64,000 bases of DNA from Treponema sp. (GCA_009777535.1 WRLP01000003.1:100504-164503); one strand, 5' to 3'; shown: positions 52,201 through 62,562, numbered from the stretch's first letter. The notes: a model not told the origin generated them from the sequence alone. Translations and numbers: made by a program.

Positions 52201-55200
52201 TATACCAGGAGCCTTCCCTTGCATTGAGCTCTGCCGCCGCTTCAAGCTCAAGCGTGCTTCCGTCTGACTGCTGTATGATGCGGCCGAGGGGGACTTCTAC
52301 AATACCGTTTTGTTTGATTATTACATTCGCATAATTGCCGATTATTGCCCCTGGTGCGCTTTGCGGAAAATTGCCGTGGGCAGGAACAGGTGATGCTGCG
52401 CCGTTTAGAACCACAGTGCCGCCAATGGAGGTAATGCCGCCGATTATTTCACCGCCGTCGGATATGAGTGTTCCGTTATTGGTAAAACTACCGGCTGCCG
52501 GGGTTATATCATTTCCATTCAATGCAAGAGTTCCGTTAGTTTGTATGATCACAGTTCCCGCATTTACCGTATTCCTGAGAGTCAGGGTTCCGCTTTGCAT
52601 TGTGAGGGTTGCGATATTCATGGTTCCCGATGGATAATTCGCTGCGCCGGGGTCAAAGCCGCCTGATTGAGTTGCGATGATCAATGTGTCGTCGCTTGTC
52701 AGCGCCGGAGTGCCTGAGTATGCGGTGTATGTACCCGAAGTATCCCAGTTAGCTGCTCTGTGCCAGTCATCGTCAATACCGCTAGTTCCAACCCAGCGGT
52801 AGGTTAAAGAGGGTATGATGACGGCGGAGCGTAAATACCAGGAGTCAGTTGGCATTGGATCTGCAGGCCAGGCTATTACAAGAGCCGTAAAAAATGTCCG
52901 GGCAGTGGTTTCATCATCTGACCATATATTTAGGTTTCCACCGAGAGTGTTTGTGAAGAGTGTTCCTGAGTAACCTACATCTTCACCGTAGATTGTTAGA
53001 TTGCCGCTGATATCATAATCCCCGATGGTAACAGTTCCGGGTGTTCCGAAATCCGTATGATCGGGGGAACCGGCGTAAAGTTCTACATCTCCGGCTTCAA
53101 CTAGTGAAAGGGTAATATTGTTCCCATTGATGGTGCCTGCGGTGTTTACAGTGGTAACGGTTAAATCGCTTCCGGATGCTGCAATAACACCTGTTATGCT
53201 TCCACTGTTTTCGGTAATGATAACGGTTCCGCTGCCCGGTGCATTGGTAACTGTAATATCCAGGGTATTTGTATCTGAGCCCAAGTCATTGCTATAGGTA
53301 ATATTTCCGCTTGGAGTATTTTGGGTCAGTAAAACTGTTCCTGCATTATTTCCGTCATTGCCCAGGTTAATATTGCCCCATGCCAATACACTCAGAGCTG
53401 TTCCACTTATAGTGTGGGTTGTAACCGTCGTGGTGTACTGGCTTACGTAGCCGGAATTACTGATTAAGCTAATATTGTTCGCCGCATTAATGCCCGCGGC
53501 GCCTATTGCCATGTTTCCAGCCCTTTCGGTTATCGAAACATTTCCGCCTGCAGCGCTTGCCGATACCGTCAGGGTAGCAGAGGCAGCACTCAAGGTGTTT
53601 TGATATGCAATGTTTCCGGCCCCTGATGTTTTAATAAAATTAGCCGTTCCTACATTATTGTTAGTGTCATTCAGATTTATAGCATCATCCGCCGTCACAT
53701 TCAGAGTCCCGCCGGTAACGGGGCCGCCTACGACCTGGGTTACTGTTCCGGTTGTGCTGGTTAAAGAAATGGCTCCTGCCGCGCTGATCCCCGGGGGTTG
53801 GGGCGAACCTGCTCCTGGTCCTATGCCCAGGTTGCCTGCGGTATTAATGTTGAAATCTCCGGCATCGGTTCCGGTCGTTGCGCTATTTTCCCCGGCTATG
53901 GTGATATTTGAGGTTGCTGTTGTCAGGAAATTGACAGCATTTTCAGGAGTTGTTCCAAGGTTATTGTACAGATTTATCGTTCCGCCCAGGGTATTGGCGG
54001 GATCGGCCATGTCTATTCCCATCGAGGCATATACGTTAACCCCAGCCATGCCGGAAACAATCCCTGTGGCTTCAATACTGCCGCTATTACTTGTTAATGT
54101 GCGCGTGGTCGCCCCCAGGTCTACTGCGGCATAACTTTGATCCCCGCTGGAAGTAATATCCGCATCAATGACGCTGTTCATTATAACAGATATCGAAATC
54201 GCGCTAATGTCAGAACGGATTTCCGCTGTGCCGCTTACATTCAAAGCCCCGGCATTGTCCATCTGCGCCGTGTTTTCAACAACAAGGTTATCGTATGTAT
54301 CTCCAAAGACCCACTGATTATTTACACCCGGGCCAAGATTACTGTAATAACTGATTGTACCGCCCGTCATAGTACTGGGCGGCGATCCGCCAATTAATAC
54401 CTGACCGGAGGAAACGCCATGCAGGCGAATAGTGCCGGCGTTGGTTAGGGTTGTTCCCACGGCTAAGTTGTAACCTGCCATGTCCAGGGTTTGGCCTGCG
54501 GCTGTGGTAACGCTATCGGCTGTCAGGACGCCGCCAAGGGTTAGTGTTCCAGTGGAAATTGTAAGGGTGTCGATATTTATTGCTCCGGGAGTGGGTGCCG
54601 GGTCAACACCGCCGCTCCCGAACTGGGTATCGATAATAAGGGTATCACTGGATGTCAGCGAGCCTGCTGTGTATGGAGTATAGGAACCGCTGCTGTCCCA
54701 GTTGCCTGCTGTGAGCCAGGCATTGTCAGTACCGCTAGTTCCAATCCAGCGGTAGGTTAAAGGGACTATGACGACGGCTCTCCGTGTCCATGTGTTGGGC
54801 GGAGTAGGGGCTGAAGCTCCTGGTGCCCAGGTTATTCCAAGATCCGTAAAAAATGTCCGGGCAGTGGTTTCATCATCTGACCATACATGGAGATTTCCGG
54901 CGAGGGTGTTTGTAGCTCCCACCATTATATGGTTTACATATTCGCCGTAGATTGTGAGATTACCGCTGATATCATAATCCCTAATGGTAACAGTTCCGGG
55001 TGTTCCGAAATCCGTATGATCTGGAGTGCCTGCGTAAAGTTCTACATTCCTGGCTTCAACTAGTGAAAGGGTAATATTGTTCCCATTGATGGTTCCTGCG
55101 GTGTTTACAGTGGTTACGGTTAAATCGCTTCCGGATGCTGTAATATCACCTGTTATGCTTCCACTGTTTTCGGTAATGATAACGGTTCCGCTGCCCGGTG

Positions 55201-58200
55201 CATTACTAACCGTAATATCCAGGGTATTGGTATCTGAGCCCAAGTCATTGCTATAGGTAATATTTCCGCCTGGAGTATTTTGGGTCAGCAAAACTATTCC
55301 TGCATTATTTCCGTCATTGCCCAGGTTAATGTTGACCTCGGCCGTTACACTCAGAATTGATCCGCTTATCGTATGGGTTGTATTTATGGCTGTATTCTGG
55401 CTTACAGCATTTTGGCTGATCAAGGTAACCATGTCAGCCGCATTGATGCCGCCGGCGCCTATTGCCAGGTTTCCCGTTACTTCAGTTATCGATATATTTC
55501 CGCCTGCCGCCGCATTTGCCGTTACGGTAAGTGTTTCCGAGGCTGCCACCAGACTGTTGACGTATTTTATGTTTCCAACCGCTGATGTTTTGGTTAAATT
55601 AACAGTTGTTACAGTTCCGCCGATATTCAAGTTTATGTCGCCGACGGCTTCCACATTCAGCGTCTCTGCGGTTATTGAGCCAGAGGGTGTCTGATCCATT
55701 GAACTGCCGGAATTTAAATTAACTGTATTTGAGTCGCCGATATAATCTATTGTCATGACGCCGCCGGCCGTAATGCTGAAATCGCCGTTTGGACTCGCTC
55801 CGGCTGCGCTGTTTTCTCCGATTATGGTTATGGGAGCAGTTGTTTGGAAACTAACGGCATTTGCAGGGCTTAATCCATTGGTATTGAACAGACTTACCGT
55901 TCCGCCTAGGTTATTGGCGGGATCGTCCATCGTAATTCCCTGCGAGGCGTTAATGTTAACCCCAGCCGTGCCGGAAACAATCCCTGTGGCTTCAATACTG
56001 CCGCCGTTACTGGTTAATGTACGCGTGGCTGCTCCCAGGTTTACTGCTGCATAAATTTGATCCCCGCTGGAGGTAATGCTTCCATTGATATAAGCGGTTC
56101 CTGCAGTTACCGTAACGGCGGAGATATATCCGGTTGGGCCATCACCAACATTACCATTAAACCGAACATCGGCATCCGTTATTGTAAGCGAATGTTCTGA
56201 TGAAGCACCTGTTACCGTACCGCCAAATGATACCAAAGAACCACTTGCCGCCGTAATGTTTATGTCGTTTTCAAGAATTACATTGCCGGTGTATGTTTGA
56301 TTACCTGTTGTATTAATATTCGCTCTAATTGTGCTGCTAAGGGTTACGTTGATTGTAGATAGCTTGGCTGTACCACCAACTATACCGCGAAAATCAGCCC
56401 TGCCAATTATCGTTAAAGGTTGAGCTGTTATCGCAGAATCGTTGTCAATGGTGTCGTGAAAAACAGTCTCTTGACCAGGTGGAGTGCTGAAGGCGATGTT
56501 ACCCGTAAGTGTTACAGACCCGTAGTAGATTTGGGTGCCTGATGTTGCAGTAATATCAGAGCCAATACTGCTGGTTCCGGTAACATATATATAACCGGTA
56601 CTACTCATGGCAACCGTATTCTCAACTATAAGATTGGTATAATTGTTACCAAAAGCCCAATCCGCCGAGTGCGGAGGTGATGGAGAATTGTTGTAATAGT
56701 TGATTGTTCCGCCAGGAACTGCACTTGGCGAGGTAACCTGATTTGTTAAACCATGCAACCGAATGGTGCCGGCGTTGATCAGGGTTGTTCCCACGGTTAA
56801 GTCGTGGTTTGCCATGTCCAGGGTTTGCCCTGCGGCTGTGGTAACGCTGTCGGCTGTTAGGGTATTTCTAAGCAATAAGGTTCCGCTTTCAATTGTAAGG
56901 GAGGCAACGTTTATAGGCCCGGGATAACCTGCCGCCCCGGGGTCAGAGCCGCCTGATTGAGTTGCGATGATCAATGTGTCGTTGCCTGACTGTATTGTGG
57001 CGGGCATGTATTGGGTATATATACCGGATGTATCCCAGTTGCCTGCTGTGAGCCAGCTATTGTCAGTACCGCTAGTTCCAATCCAGCGGTATATGTTTCC
57101 GAGAAAAACTTCTGTGTTGTTGCCGCTGTCGACGGCGTTTGTGCCGCGAACCAGGCCCAGGTTAGAGCTGCCAAAGATGTAGTCGCAGTCTGAAATTTCA
57201 GGTATGTTGCCGGGGGAACTGGTAAAACCAGTATAATCAAGAGTATCAAGCTGCCATTGCCCTGTACCGGCTGCCCGCAAAGTGGCGGCGGCTGCCCCGG
57301 CGGGGAATGTCAGGGTTGTTATATTCTGTGTGCTGCCAATTGCGAATTCTATTATCGAGCCGCTATTGCATGTAAGGTCATTAAAGGTATTGCTCCCGTT
57401 GAACGTTACTGTATCGTTACATACTACGTTGTGAAATGTGGTGTCACTGTTTACTGTAGAATTATTATTAAAAACAACCGTGCTGTTATTGTGTATGAAG
57501 GTTCCGGTTGTGGTTTTGGTCCAGGTTCCTCCGTTTATTGTAATTGTGCTGCTCACCCCTGCTGTTAAGGTTCCGCCTGCTATAATCAGGCTGTTGGCAG
57601 TAAGATTATGATCACCTCCACTATTCATGACCAAAGCCGCCCCTGTGTTTACTGTTACAATTCCGCTTGCGTTTAAGTTACCATTTGGCGATAGAGGTGA
57701 GGTGTTGTTCATTGTTATATTACTAAAACTGGAACCGGCAGTGTTAAGAGGCAACACTGCCATTGTCCCATTAAATTCTACAGTACCTGCTTGTCCATCA
57801 AAATTCCCGGTTCCGCCTGTTGGGATATTCCATCCGCTTCCGACAGTGAGGGTTACACTACTGCTGCCGCCGTTGAGGATTCCTGAAGTTAAAGTAACAT
57901 TTCCGGTTACTCTTAGGTTCCCCGTCAGTGTTGCTTCTGTTCCGGGGTCTTTGTTAACAATAAGATTCGTTACATTTGAACCACTGGCGTCGATGGATTG
58001 CAGGTTGCCGCCTTGGAGGGTTAGGTTGGCTGCATTTGTTATGCTGGTGCTGATTGTTAAATTACCGGTCATAGTGAGGTTGAAGGAGGTACTCAGGTTT
58101 AATGCACCTGAGCCAACGGTTTTTGTAATGTTATGAAAGGTAGAGTTTGCGGGGTTAAAAGCCTGGATCGTAACTCCGGTATTATTAAAACTCACAGTCC

Positions 58201-61200
58201 CGGAGCCGCCGTCAAATGTTCCGCCGCCGTTGACCCAGTTGCTGCCAACGCTGAGAGTTGCGCTGCCGCCATTTAGGGTTCCTCCGTTTATGTAAACAAC
58301 CGTGCTTGCGGTAATGTCTCCTGTCAGGGTTGCTATTGTTCCGTTATCTTTGATTACATTAAATTGTGATACAACCGCATTATTGGCGTTGATATTTTGC
58401 GGGTTGCCGCCGTCGAGGTACAGAAAGTTTACATTAGTTAAGCCGGTTGGCCCCACCGTGTTAGTTAAATCGCCGTAAAGGGTGATGTTTCTGACAGTAG
58501 TTGCAGCGCCGGTCATATTCACTGCTCCCGTGTTTATTTCCAGGTCGCCGTTTACGGTCAGGCTGTTGCTTACTCTTAATGTACCGGTGCCGGTTTTTAT
58601 CAGGTTGTTAAAAGTAGAGTTAATGTTGTTAAGATCCTGTGGAGAGCTAATGTCAAATACCACAGTTCCGCCGTTACCTGAAAAAGGTGTTGAAGGGTTC
58701 CCCGTCCAGTCACCGGTCACGGTGAGGGTTGCGAAACCGCCATCCAGGGAACCCGCGCTTAGTGATACACTACCAGCAACAAGGTCGCTGTCAAGAATTG
58801 CTTCTGTTGAAGCGTCTTTCACCACATTCAATAACCCGACCGTTGCGCCATTGGCATTGATAGATTGTGTAGAGCCGCCTTCCAGCATTAGTGTACTTGT
58901 AGCTGAAAATCCGCCGGGGCCTGCGTAGTTATCTAAATCACCGTGCAGCCGGAGGAGGCCTCCAGGAATAGCCAATGATGCTCCAACACCTATTTCCAGG
59001 TCGCCGTTTACGGTTATTCCCCCCGCCACCGACCTGTTTCCACCGGATATTTTCAAATTATTAAAGGTGGTAATGCCCGCAAGGGTAGTTCCGCTGCCGG
59101 TAAAATCCACAGTTCCGCCCATTGTTGCGTGTGATCCAATCTGGGTTGCGGAAACTCCCTGCAGGATCAAAGTGCCGCTGTTGCTTATGGTGGTTGCGTT
59201 TATTGTATAGGCGCCTGCATCAAGGGTTTCCCCTGCGGCAATACTCACGGTGTCGCATGTCAGGGTATCGCCCAGTGTCAGGGTTCCGGTGGTAACTGTT
59301 ACGGTATCAACAGTGATTGCATCATTGGCAGCAAGGTCCCAGGAGCCGGTTCTGTCAATTTCCAGGGTGGCGGTTGGATCGTTTAAGGGATCGGGCGGGA
59401 TATTACCTGAATCCCAGTTGGCCGCTTCACTCCAGTCTGCGCTTGAAGCATGCGCGCCAATCCAGATGTAGTTGTTTGTGCCGCTTGATGCAAAAACGTT
59501 TATGTTGTTTCCGTCGTCTGTAGCCGGGTATGAACCTAATGCGCCTGTCCTGCCAAGGTCATTGACAAGCGAATTTAACCAGCTTATATTGGTAGAAATA
59601 TTTGTGGTAAACCCTGCGGCTGTAAGCGTGTCAATACGCCAGTGCGTCCCGGGGGTCAATGAAGTTAAAGTTGCCCCTCTTGCGTCCAGGTTGGTAATAT
59701 GCTGTGTTTGGTTGGCCTGGAATTCTACAGTTCCTGTGCATATTACGTTGTAAAATACATTAATACCGTATACTATCGCGGTATTAAATACAACAGTGCT
59801 GGTACCAGGGATAAAAGTTCCGGTTCTGTTCCAGACGCCGGAGCTCACCGTTATGGTACCGCTTCCCGCAGTTAAATTACCGCCTATGGTAAGATTTCCG
59901 GTGGAAAGGTCAAAGTCGCCACCGGAATTGGTCAACAATAAGGTTCCTGCAGCTGCAAAAACGGCCAGTTCTACGTTTAGATGGTTATGAACTTCTAAAG
60001 TCCCCGCTCCAACTTTTCTCAACATATAAAAAGTAGACCTTGCCGGATCAAGGGTTCGCGTCCCTGGCGAAATATTAAACTCTACAATACCTGTACCGCC
60101 GTCGAAAAAGCCACCGGAGTTGGTCCAGTTGCCGCCTACGTTAAGGGTGGGTGAACCGGCAGAAGCAAGAGTCAGGGTACCGGCGGTCAGGTTTACATTT
60201 GTGTCTACGTTCAGGGTACCACCGATGGTTGCGGTTCCTCCGGATTTGTTAACTGTTAATGTTTGCACAGTCGCACCACCGGCATTGATACTCTGCACAG
60301 AACCACCGGTAAGTAAAAGCTCATCTACCCATACTAACCCGCCTGTTCCCATATTGTTGTCTAAATCGCCGCCCAGGATAAGATTATCATTTATAAACAA
60401 TGCCCCGCCGCTAATTAGAAGGTTGCCGGATACACTAATTGCAGTAAACAACACCGTCGGAGCTCCTGCGGATACAGTCAAATTGGTAAAATTCGTAATG
60501 CCTGCAAGGGTATCTGTGTCTATGTCGTTAAAATTCACAACCCCTGTTCCATTTATTGTCGAAGGTGATACTGTTTGTGGAGAGATACCTGTCAAAAACA
60601 TGGTTCCGTTGTTGATTATTATCCCTGTCACAATTAGATTATTGCTGCCAAGCTGCAGTTCTGCGCCTTCTCCAATACGCAAGGTACCGCAAGAAGCAGC
60701 CGCGCTGAGTACAGGGTTATTTGCAGTAACGGGGATGTACACACTACTCATGGTATTTGGAACAGTATTTGTGCTCCAGTTAGTGGCAACGGCCCAGCCG
60801 GTACTATTTCCCAGCCAGACATGTGTTGTTCCGAGGGGTGCAAATACATCGTTGTTGTTTCCGCCGTCAGAGGCATCGTAACCAGCCTCCAGGCCAAGGA
60901 TACCAGGGGCAACATAATTGCAATCAGAAATACTGGGCAGAGTGGGACTGGTACTGCTGCTAAAATTCTCCAATGTGAGAGTAGCAAGATCCCATTGCCC
61001 GGAATCACTAACAATCCGGCGTAAAGTTGCTCCGCTGTTTAATGTCAAGTTAGTTATGCTTTGGTTGCTGTTTGAACCTGGGAATTCTACTGTTCCACTA
61101 CAGGTAAAAGTCCCGTTTACGTTCAGGTTGCCATTCACGGTTAAAGTCCCACCACCGTTTTTTGTTATGTTGTTGAAGGGTGAGAGTGAAGACGAGGTCG

Positions 61201-62551
61201 TGGGGTCCAGGCTCTGAGCTCCGGTTCCGGTAAACACGACTGTACCGCCGTTGCCCACAAAGGTCCCTGTTCCAGACAATGATGTCCTGAGCCAGTTCCC
61301 GCCAACGGTGAGGGTTGCGGAACCGCCATTAAGGGCTCCTAAATAAAAATTAACATCGCCGGTAACTGTCAAGTTACCCGTTAAGGTTTTAGTTCCGGCC
61401 GCGCTCACATTAACCGCAACTACAGCAGCCCCGTTGGCATTGATGGCTTGAGTATTTCCGCTAAGTACCAAATAGTTTATCCCTGTTAACCCGAACGGAC
61501 CCACAGTGTTGTTTAAATTGCCGCTAACGTTAAGGGTTATTTGGGAACCACTATTGAAAAGGTCCAATACTCCATCTAAAATTTCAAGGTTGCCCCATAC
61601 TCGCAGGGCAGTACCCGGAGCTACACTTCCACTCAAAGTTCCGGCGCCTGTTTTTGTCAGGTTGTAGAAAGCAGAACCCGTATGGTTTAAAGTCGTCGAA
61701 CCTGAGGCTATATCAAAAATCACCGTTCCTGCGGTAGGAGGGGTAGGGATTCCGTTGTTGTTAAAGGTGCCGCCGGTTCTGTTCCAGCTACCATGTACTG
61801 TCAGGATGGCGTTTCCCAAATCGAGGTTTCCATTTGTTAAGGTAACATCCCCGTTTACGGTAAGGTCTTGATTTAATATTGCAGTTCCACCGGATTTATC
61901 TACAGTAAGACTGCCAACAGTCGCCCCGTTGGCATTGATGTTTTGCGAATTATTTCCAGTCAATAAAAGACTCCACCCTGGAGCGACCATCGCACCCGCA
62001 TTAATTTCAAAGTTTCCGTTTACAGTCAGGTCTCCAACAGTACTCACACTCAAAGTCCCGGCGCCTGTTTTTATCAGGTTGTTAAAAGTTGAATTTGCAT
62101 GGTTAAGATTCCTGGTCTGGGCTGCATCTATGTCAAAAATCACCGTGCCGCCGCCGTGGTTAAAAGCTCCGGTGCCGATGGTAGACCAATTGCCGCGTAC
62201 TGTTAAGCTACCCCCCCCCCCATTGAAGTTGCTTCCGTTTCCCAGGGTGATATTCCCTGTTATTTCGAGAGGTTGGTTAAGGGCGAAAGACGTGTTATTA
62301 ATGGTTAAGTTGGCTATAGAATGTGTGGATGGGTTTGGCGCCATATCCATTATTACACCTGCGGCGTTGGTGATTGTTACACTCGCACCGGGACCGGGTG
62401 CAGAGGTTGCCGCGCTGCCGCCTACTGCCCAGTTACTGATATTTGACCATAGATTATCACCCCCACTTCCTACCCACGTATAATTAGTCTGCCCCCAGGC
62501 TCCAAGTGTGAGAAATATGAAGAATCCGGTAAGGACTAAGAGTTTTTTCAT
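49244..62551 (-). CDS. Giant repetitive secreted surface protein, 4435 aa
   Basis: The preferred ATG at 62551 begins a signal peptide (MKKLLVLTGFFIFLTLGAWG); the frame opens 24 codons earlier at 62623. The body is rich in Thr, Asn, Gly and Ser and built of short beta-helix-like repeats. About six modules each start with a Trp motif such as YRWIGTSGTDNSW followed by AGNWDTSG (near 62475, 60815, 59460, 57080, 54750 and 52795). The last about 800 residues are not repetitive, and the C-terminal 75 (YNMVRPGRVTVQIYTLEGTL, then WNGRNNAGRAVARGMYFVRV) form a FlgD-type Ig domain. It is probably a surface adhesin-like filament. An 11-G run lies at codons 111-114. Function unknown. Confidence 0.88.
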   Translation of the reverse strand: MKKLLVLTGFFIFLTLGAWGQTNYTWVGSGGDNLWSNISNWAVGGSAATSAPGPGASVTITNAAGVIMDMAPNPSTHSIANLTINNTSFALNQPLEITGNITLGNGSNFNGGGGSLTVRGNWSTIGTGAFNHGGGTVIFDIDAAQTRNLNHANSTFNNLIKTGAGTLSVSTVGDLTVNGNFEINAGAMVAPGWSLLLTGNNSQNINANGATVGSLTVDKSGGTAILNQDLTVNGDVTLTNGNLDLGNAILTVHGSWNRTGGTFNNNGIPTPPTAGTVIFDIASGSTTLNHTGSAFYNLTKTGAGTLSGSVAPGTALRVWGNLEILDGVLDLFNSGSQITLNVSGNLNNTVGPFGLTGINYLVLSGNTQAINANGAAVVAVNVSAAGTKTLTGNLTVTGDVNFYLGALNGGSATLTVGGNWLRTSLSGTGTFVGNGGTVVFTGTGAQSLDPTTSSSLSPFNNITKNGGGTLTVNGNLNVNGTFTCSGTVEFPGSNSNQSITNLTLNSGATLRRIVSDSGQWDLATLTLENFSSSTSPTLPSISDCNYVAPGILGLEAGYDASDGGNNNDVFAPLGTTHVWLGNSTGWAVATNWSTNTVPNTMSSVYIPVTANNPVLSAAASCGTLRIGEGAELQLGSNNLIVTGIIINNGTMFLTGISPQTVSPSTINGTGVVNFNDIDTDTLAGITNFTNLTVSAGAPTVLFTAISVSGNLLISGGALFINDNLILGGDLDNNMGTGGLVWVDELLLTGGSVQSINAGGATVQTLTVNKSGGTATIGGTLNVDTNVNLTAGTLTLASAGSPTLNVGGNWTNSGGFFDGGTGIVEFNISPGTRTLDPARSTFYMLRKVGAGTLEVHNHLNVELAVFAAAGTLLLTNSGGDFDLSTGNLTIGGNLTAGSGTITVSSGVWNRTGTFIPGTSTVVFNTAIVYGINVFYNVICTGTVEFQANQTQHITNLDARGATLTSLTPGTHWRIDTLTAAGFTTNISTNISWLNSLVNDLGRTGALGSYPATDDGNNINVFASSGTNNYIWIGAHASSADWSEAANWDSGNIPPDPLNDPTATLEIDRTGSWDLAANDAITVDTVTVTTGTLTLGDTLTCDTVSIAAGETLDAGAYTINATTISNSGTLILQGVSATQIGSHATMGGTVDFTGSGTTLAGITTFNNLKISGGNRSVAGGITVNGDLEIGVGASLAIPGGLLRLHGDLDNYAGPGGFSATSTLMLEGGSTQSINANGATVGLLNVVKDASTEAILDSDLVAGSVSLSAGSLDGGFATLTVTGDWTGNPSTPFSGNGGTVVFDISSPQDLNNINSTFNNLIKTGTGTLRVSNSLTVNGDLEINTGAVNMTGAATTVRNITLYGDLTNTVGPTGLTNVNFLYLDGGNPQNINANNAVVSQFNVIKDNGTIATLTGDITASTVVYINGGTLNGGSATLSVGSNWVNGGGTFDGGSGTVSFNNTGVTIQAFNPANSTFHNITKTVGSGALNLSTSFNLTMTGNLTISTSITNAANLTLQGGNLQSIDASGSNVTNLIVNKDPGTEATLTGNLRVTGNVTLTSGILNGGSSSVTLTVGSGWNIPTGGTGNFDGQAGTVEFNGTMAVLPLNTAGSSFSNITMNNTSPLSPNGNLNASGIVTVNTGAALVMNSGGDHNLTANSLIIAGGTLTAGVSSTITINGGTWTKTTTGTFIHNNSTVVFNNNSTVNSDTTFHNVVCNDTVTFNGSNTFNDLTCNSGSIIEFAIGSTQNITTLTFPAGAAAATLRAAGTGQWQLDTLDYTGFTSSPGNIPEISDCDYIFGSSNLGLVRGTNAVDSGNNTEVFLGNIYRWIGTSGTDNSWLTAGNWDTSGIYTQYMPATIQSGNDTLIIATQSGGSDPGAAGYPGPINVASLTIESGTLLLRNTLTADSVTTAAGQTLDMANHDLTVGTTLINAGTIRLHGLTNQVTSPSAVPGGTINYYNNSPSPPHSADWAFGNNYTNLIVENTVAMSSTGYIYVTGTSSIGSDITATSGTQIYYGSVTLTGNIAFSTPPGQETVFHDTIDNDSAITAQPLTIIGRADFRGIVGGTAKLSTINVTLSSTIRANINTTGNQTYTGNVILENDINITAASGSLVSFGGTVTGASSEHSLTITDADVRFNGNVGDGPTGYISAVTVTAGTAYINGSITSSGDQIYAAVNLGAATRTLTSNGGSIEATGIVSGTAGVNINASQGITMDDPANNLGGTVSLFNTNGLSPANAVSFQTTAPITIIGENSAAGASPNGDFSITAGGVMTIDYIGDSNTVNLNSGSSMDQTPSGSITAETLNVEAVGDINLNIGGTVTTVNLTKTSAVGNIKYVNSLVAASETLTVTANAAAGGNISITEVTGNLAIGAGGINAADMVTLISQNAVSQNTAINTTHTISGSILSVTAEVNINLGNDGNNAGIVLLTQNTPGGNITYSNDLGSDTNTLDITVSNAPGSGTVIITENSGSITGDITASGSDLTVTTVNTAGTINGNNITLSLVEARNVELYAGTPDHTDFGTPGTVTIRDYDISGNLTIYGEYVNHIMVGATNTLAGNLHVWSDDETTARTFFTDLGITWAPGASAPTPPNTWTRRAVVIVPLTYRWIGTSGTDNAWLTAGNWDSSGSYTPYTAGSLTSSDTLIIDTQFGSGGVDPAPTPGAINIDTLTISTGTLTLGGVLTADSVTTAAGQTLDMAGYNLAVGTTLTNAGTIRLHGVSSGQVLIGGSPPSTMTGGTISYYSNLGPGVNNQWVFGDTYDNLVVENTAQMDNAGALNVSGTAEIRSDISAISISVIMNSVIDADITSSGDQSYAAVDLGATTRTLTSNSGSIEATGIVSGMAGVNVYASMGIDMADPANTLGGTINLYNNLGTTPENAVNFLTTATSNITIAGENSATTGTDAGDFNINTAGNLGIGPGAGSPQPPGISAAGAISLTSTTGTVTQVVGGPVTGGTLNVTADDAINLNDTNNNVGTANFIKTSGAGNIAYQNTLSAASATLTVSASAAGGNVSITERAGNMAIGAAGINAANNISLISNSGYVSQYTTTVTTHTISGTALSVLAWGNINLGNDGNNAGTVLLTQNTPSGNITYSNDLGSDTNTLDITVTNAPGSGTVIITENSGSITGVIAASGSDLTVTTVNTAGTINGNNITLSLVEAGDVELYAGSPDHTDFGTPGTVTIGDYDISGNLTIYGEDVGYSGTLFTNTLGGNLNIWSDDETTARTFFTALVIAWPADPMPTDSWYLRSAVIIPSLTYRWVGTSGIDDDWHRAANWDTSGTYTAYSGTPALTSDDTLIIATQSGGFDPGAANYPSGTMNIATLTMQSGTLTLRNTVNAGTVIIQTNGTLALNGNDITPAAGSFTNNGTLISDGGEIIGGITSIGGTVVLNGAASPVPAHGNFPQSAPGAIIGNYANVIIKQNGIVEVPLGRIIQQSDGSTLELEAAAELNAREGSWYMGTGTAPGSFAGYHGTLKLGGGSNLIVNHLNLAGTSAAAKIEIENTGTAAIRAGGDVFIHGNMSGSSDYDIDAGNTWAEFTGDLPQLVLEMEGTAQTLEAGQPLGSLVVRSGITTLTSSPAKTFSFRGSVTINSPGALDAGQHNIAMYAGLAGPGKKYTRWENAGASVPPPPLTSPPSMAGFAFRQDSGGKVSFRKEPGDTSSVFFEIAGNTIWQEFECTEGGAVIQFSRHPDQHYFNGKFSIRGAAGNYITVTRLTDDNGWPYIYDSSSAPPPALPGSHLDGIPSYPAPADLKTESAAEQEKYWNINVFSGTYPLENLGYAKIFFSHARNQRIQINVSAMSLEAFPYYDQDTTTGYFNYDWFEAVIAEVKRILYSFLENRSGDGRLDRIRVQSSVFLNGDFSGFRARVEGYEIEGYALVSTETFEPDDDDSFYIYLVPKEELHNGDTPSWSIISNSSLMERVTGQPLAGGPETDSPMTPFDTIPARIAFALTLPGHPQTYVRMSKPVVSLTGESPVESFNGAPSYITNARLLEGSPAGGLAYLLDLVSSHNTETLAALNPVYNDTTAVFNPANGYFVLDNMAYQAQRAMEWTDPLETSGYVYRPKYPLNWGYTEYARVHDDNTAVHANGAPVLLTDVFTPPFRLLTVKMMSDLASGAGASVIPGNFVASSAVIRRSTDILVSIAPDTVNSDRYFAWPVWARNSAGSGNRAPAGTFWGQSGADAGVIWQFDGTGNLQARDIELQVRLGSALAGRGVDLVYAADVPEHLRDPREKGTRGRNSGGLWLPPMPWLPTASEYPALFFRLPGNTRTAFINAQPANPPLFNFTLSRNIPGFSSGSKLDFLLRLSGAPGDQNLYIARLDIPRAGAVPSNWYQLVRPFSFDIQDTTQQRGGVTVLNNVINPDNNESTFIRYNMVRPGRVTVQIYTLEGTLVRSVRRNDQRDAGEWTDSWNGRNNAGRAVARGMYFVRVVGPDIDEIRKIMVIR
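52775..56085 (-). repeat. Large duplicated segments inside the giant gene
   Basis: Two segments of about 1.4 kb, near 52775-54160 and 54730-56085, are closely similar at DNA level with an offset of about 1.95 kb. Matching points are 52781 with 54734 and 53041 with 55000. A partial third copy starts near 57065. They hold the last three Trp modules. Confidence 0.8.
62211..62221 (-). repeat. Run of 11 G (coding strand) in the giant gene
   Basis: The plus strand shows 11 C in a row, so the coding strand has 11 G spanning codons 111-114 (four Gly). Gain or loss of one base would stop translation early. This is a typical slippage tract. Confidence 0.95.
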
Positions 62552-62562
62552 CAGTTTATTAC

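Noticed and set aside
49683..61217. Many plus-strand frames of 60-250 codons opposite the giant gene
   Set aside because: Long antisense frames follow from the repetitive Thr/Asn/Gly coding pattern. Their Pro/Val-rich products repeat with the gene's modules and have no start signals.
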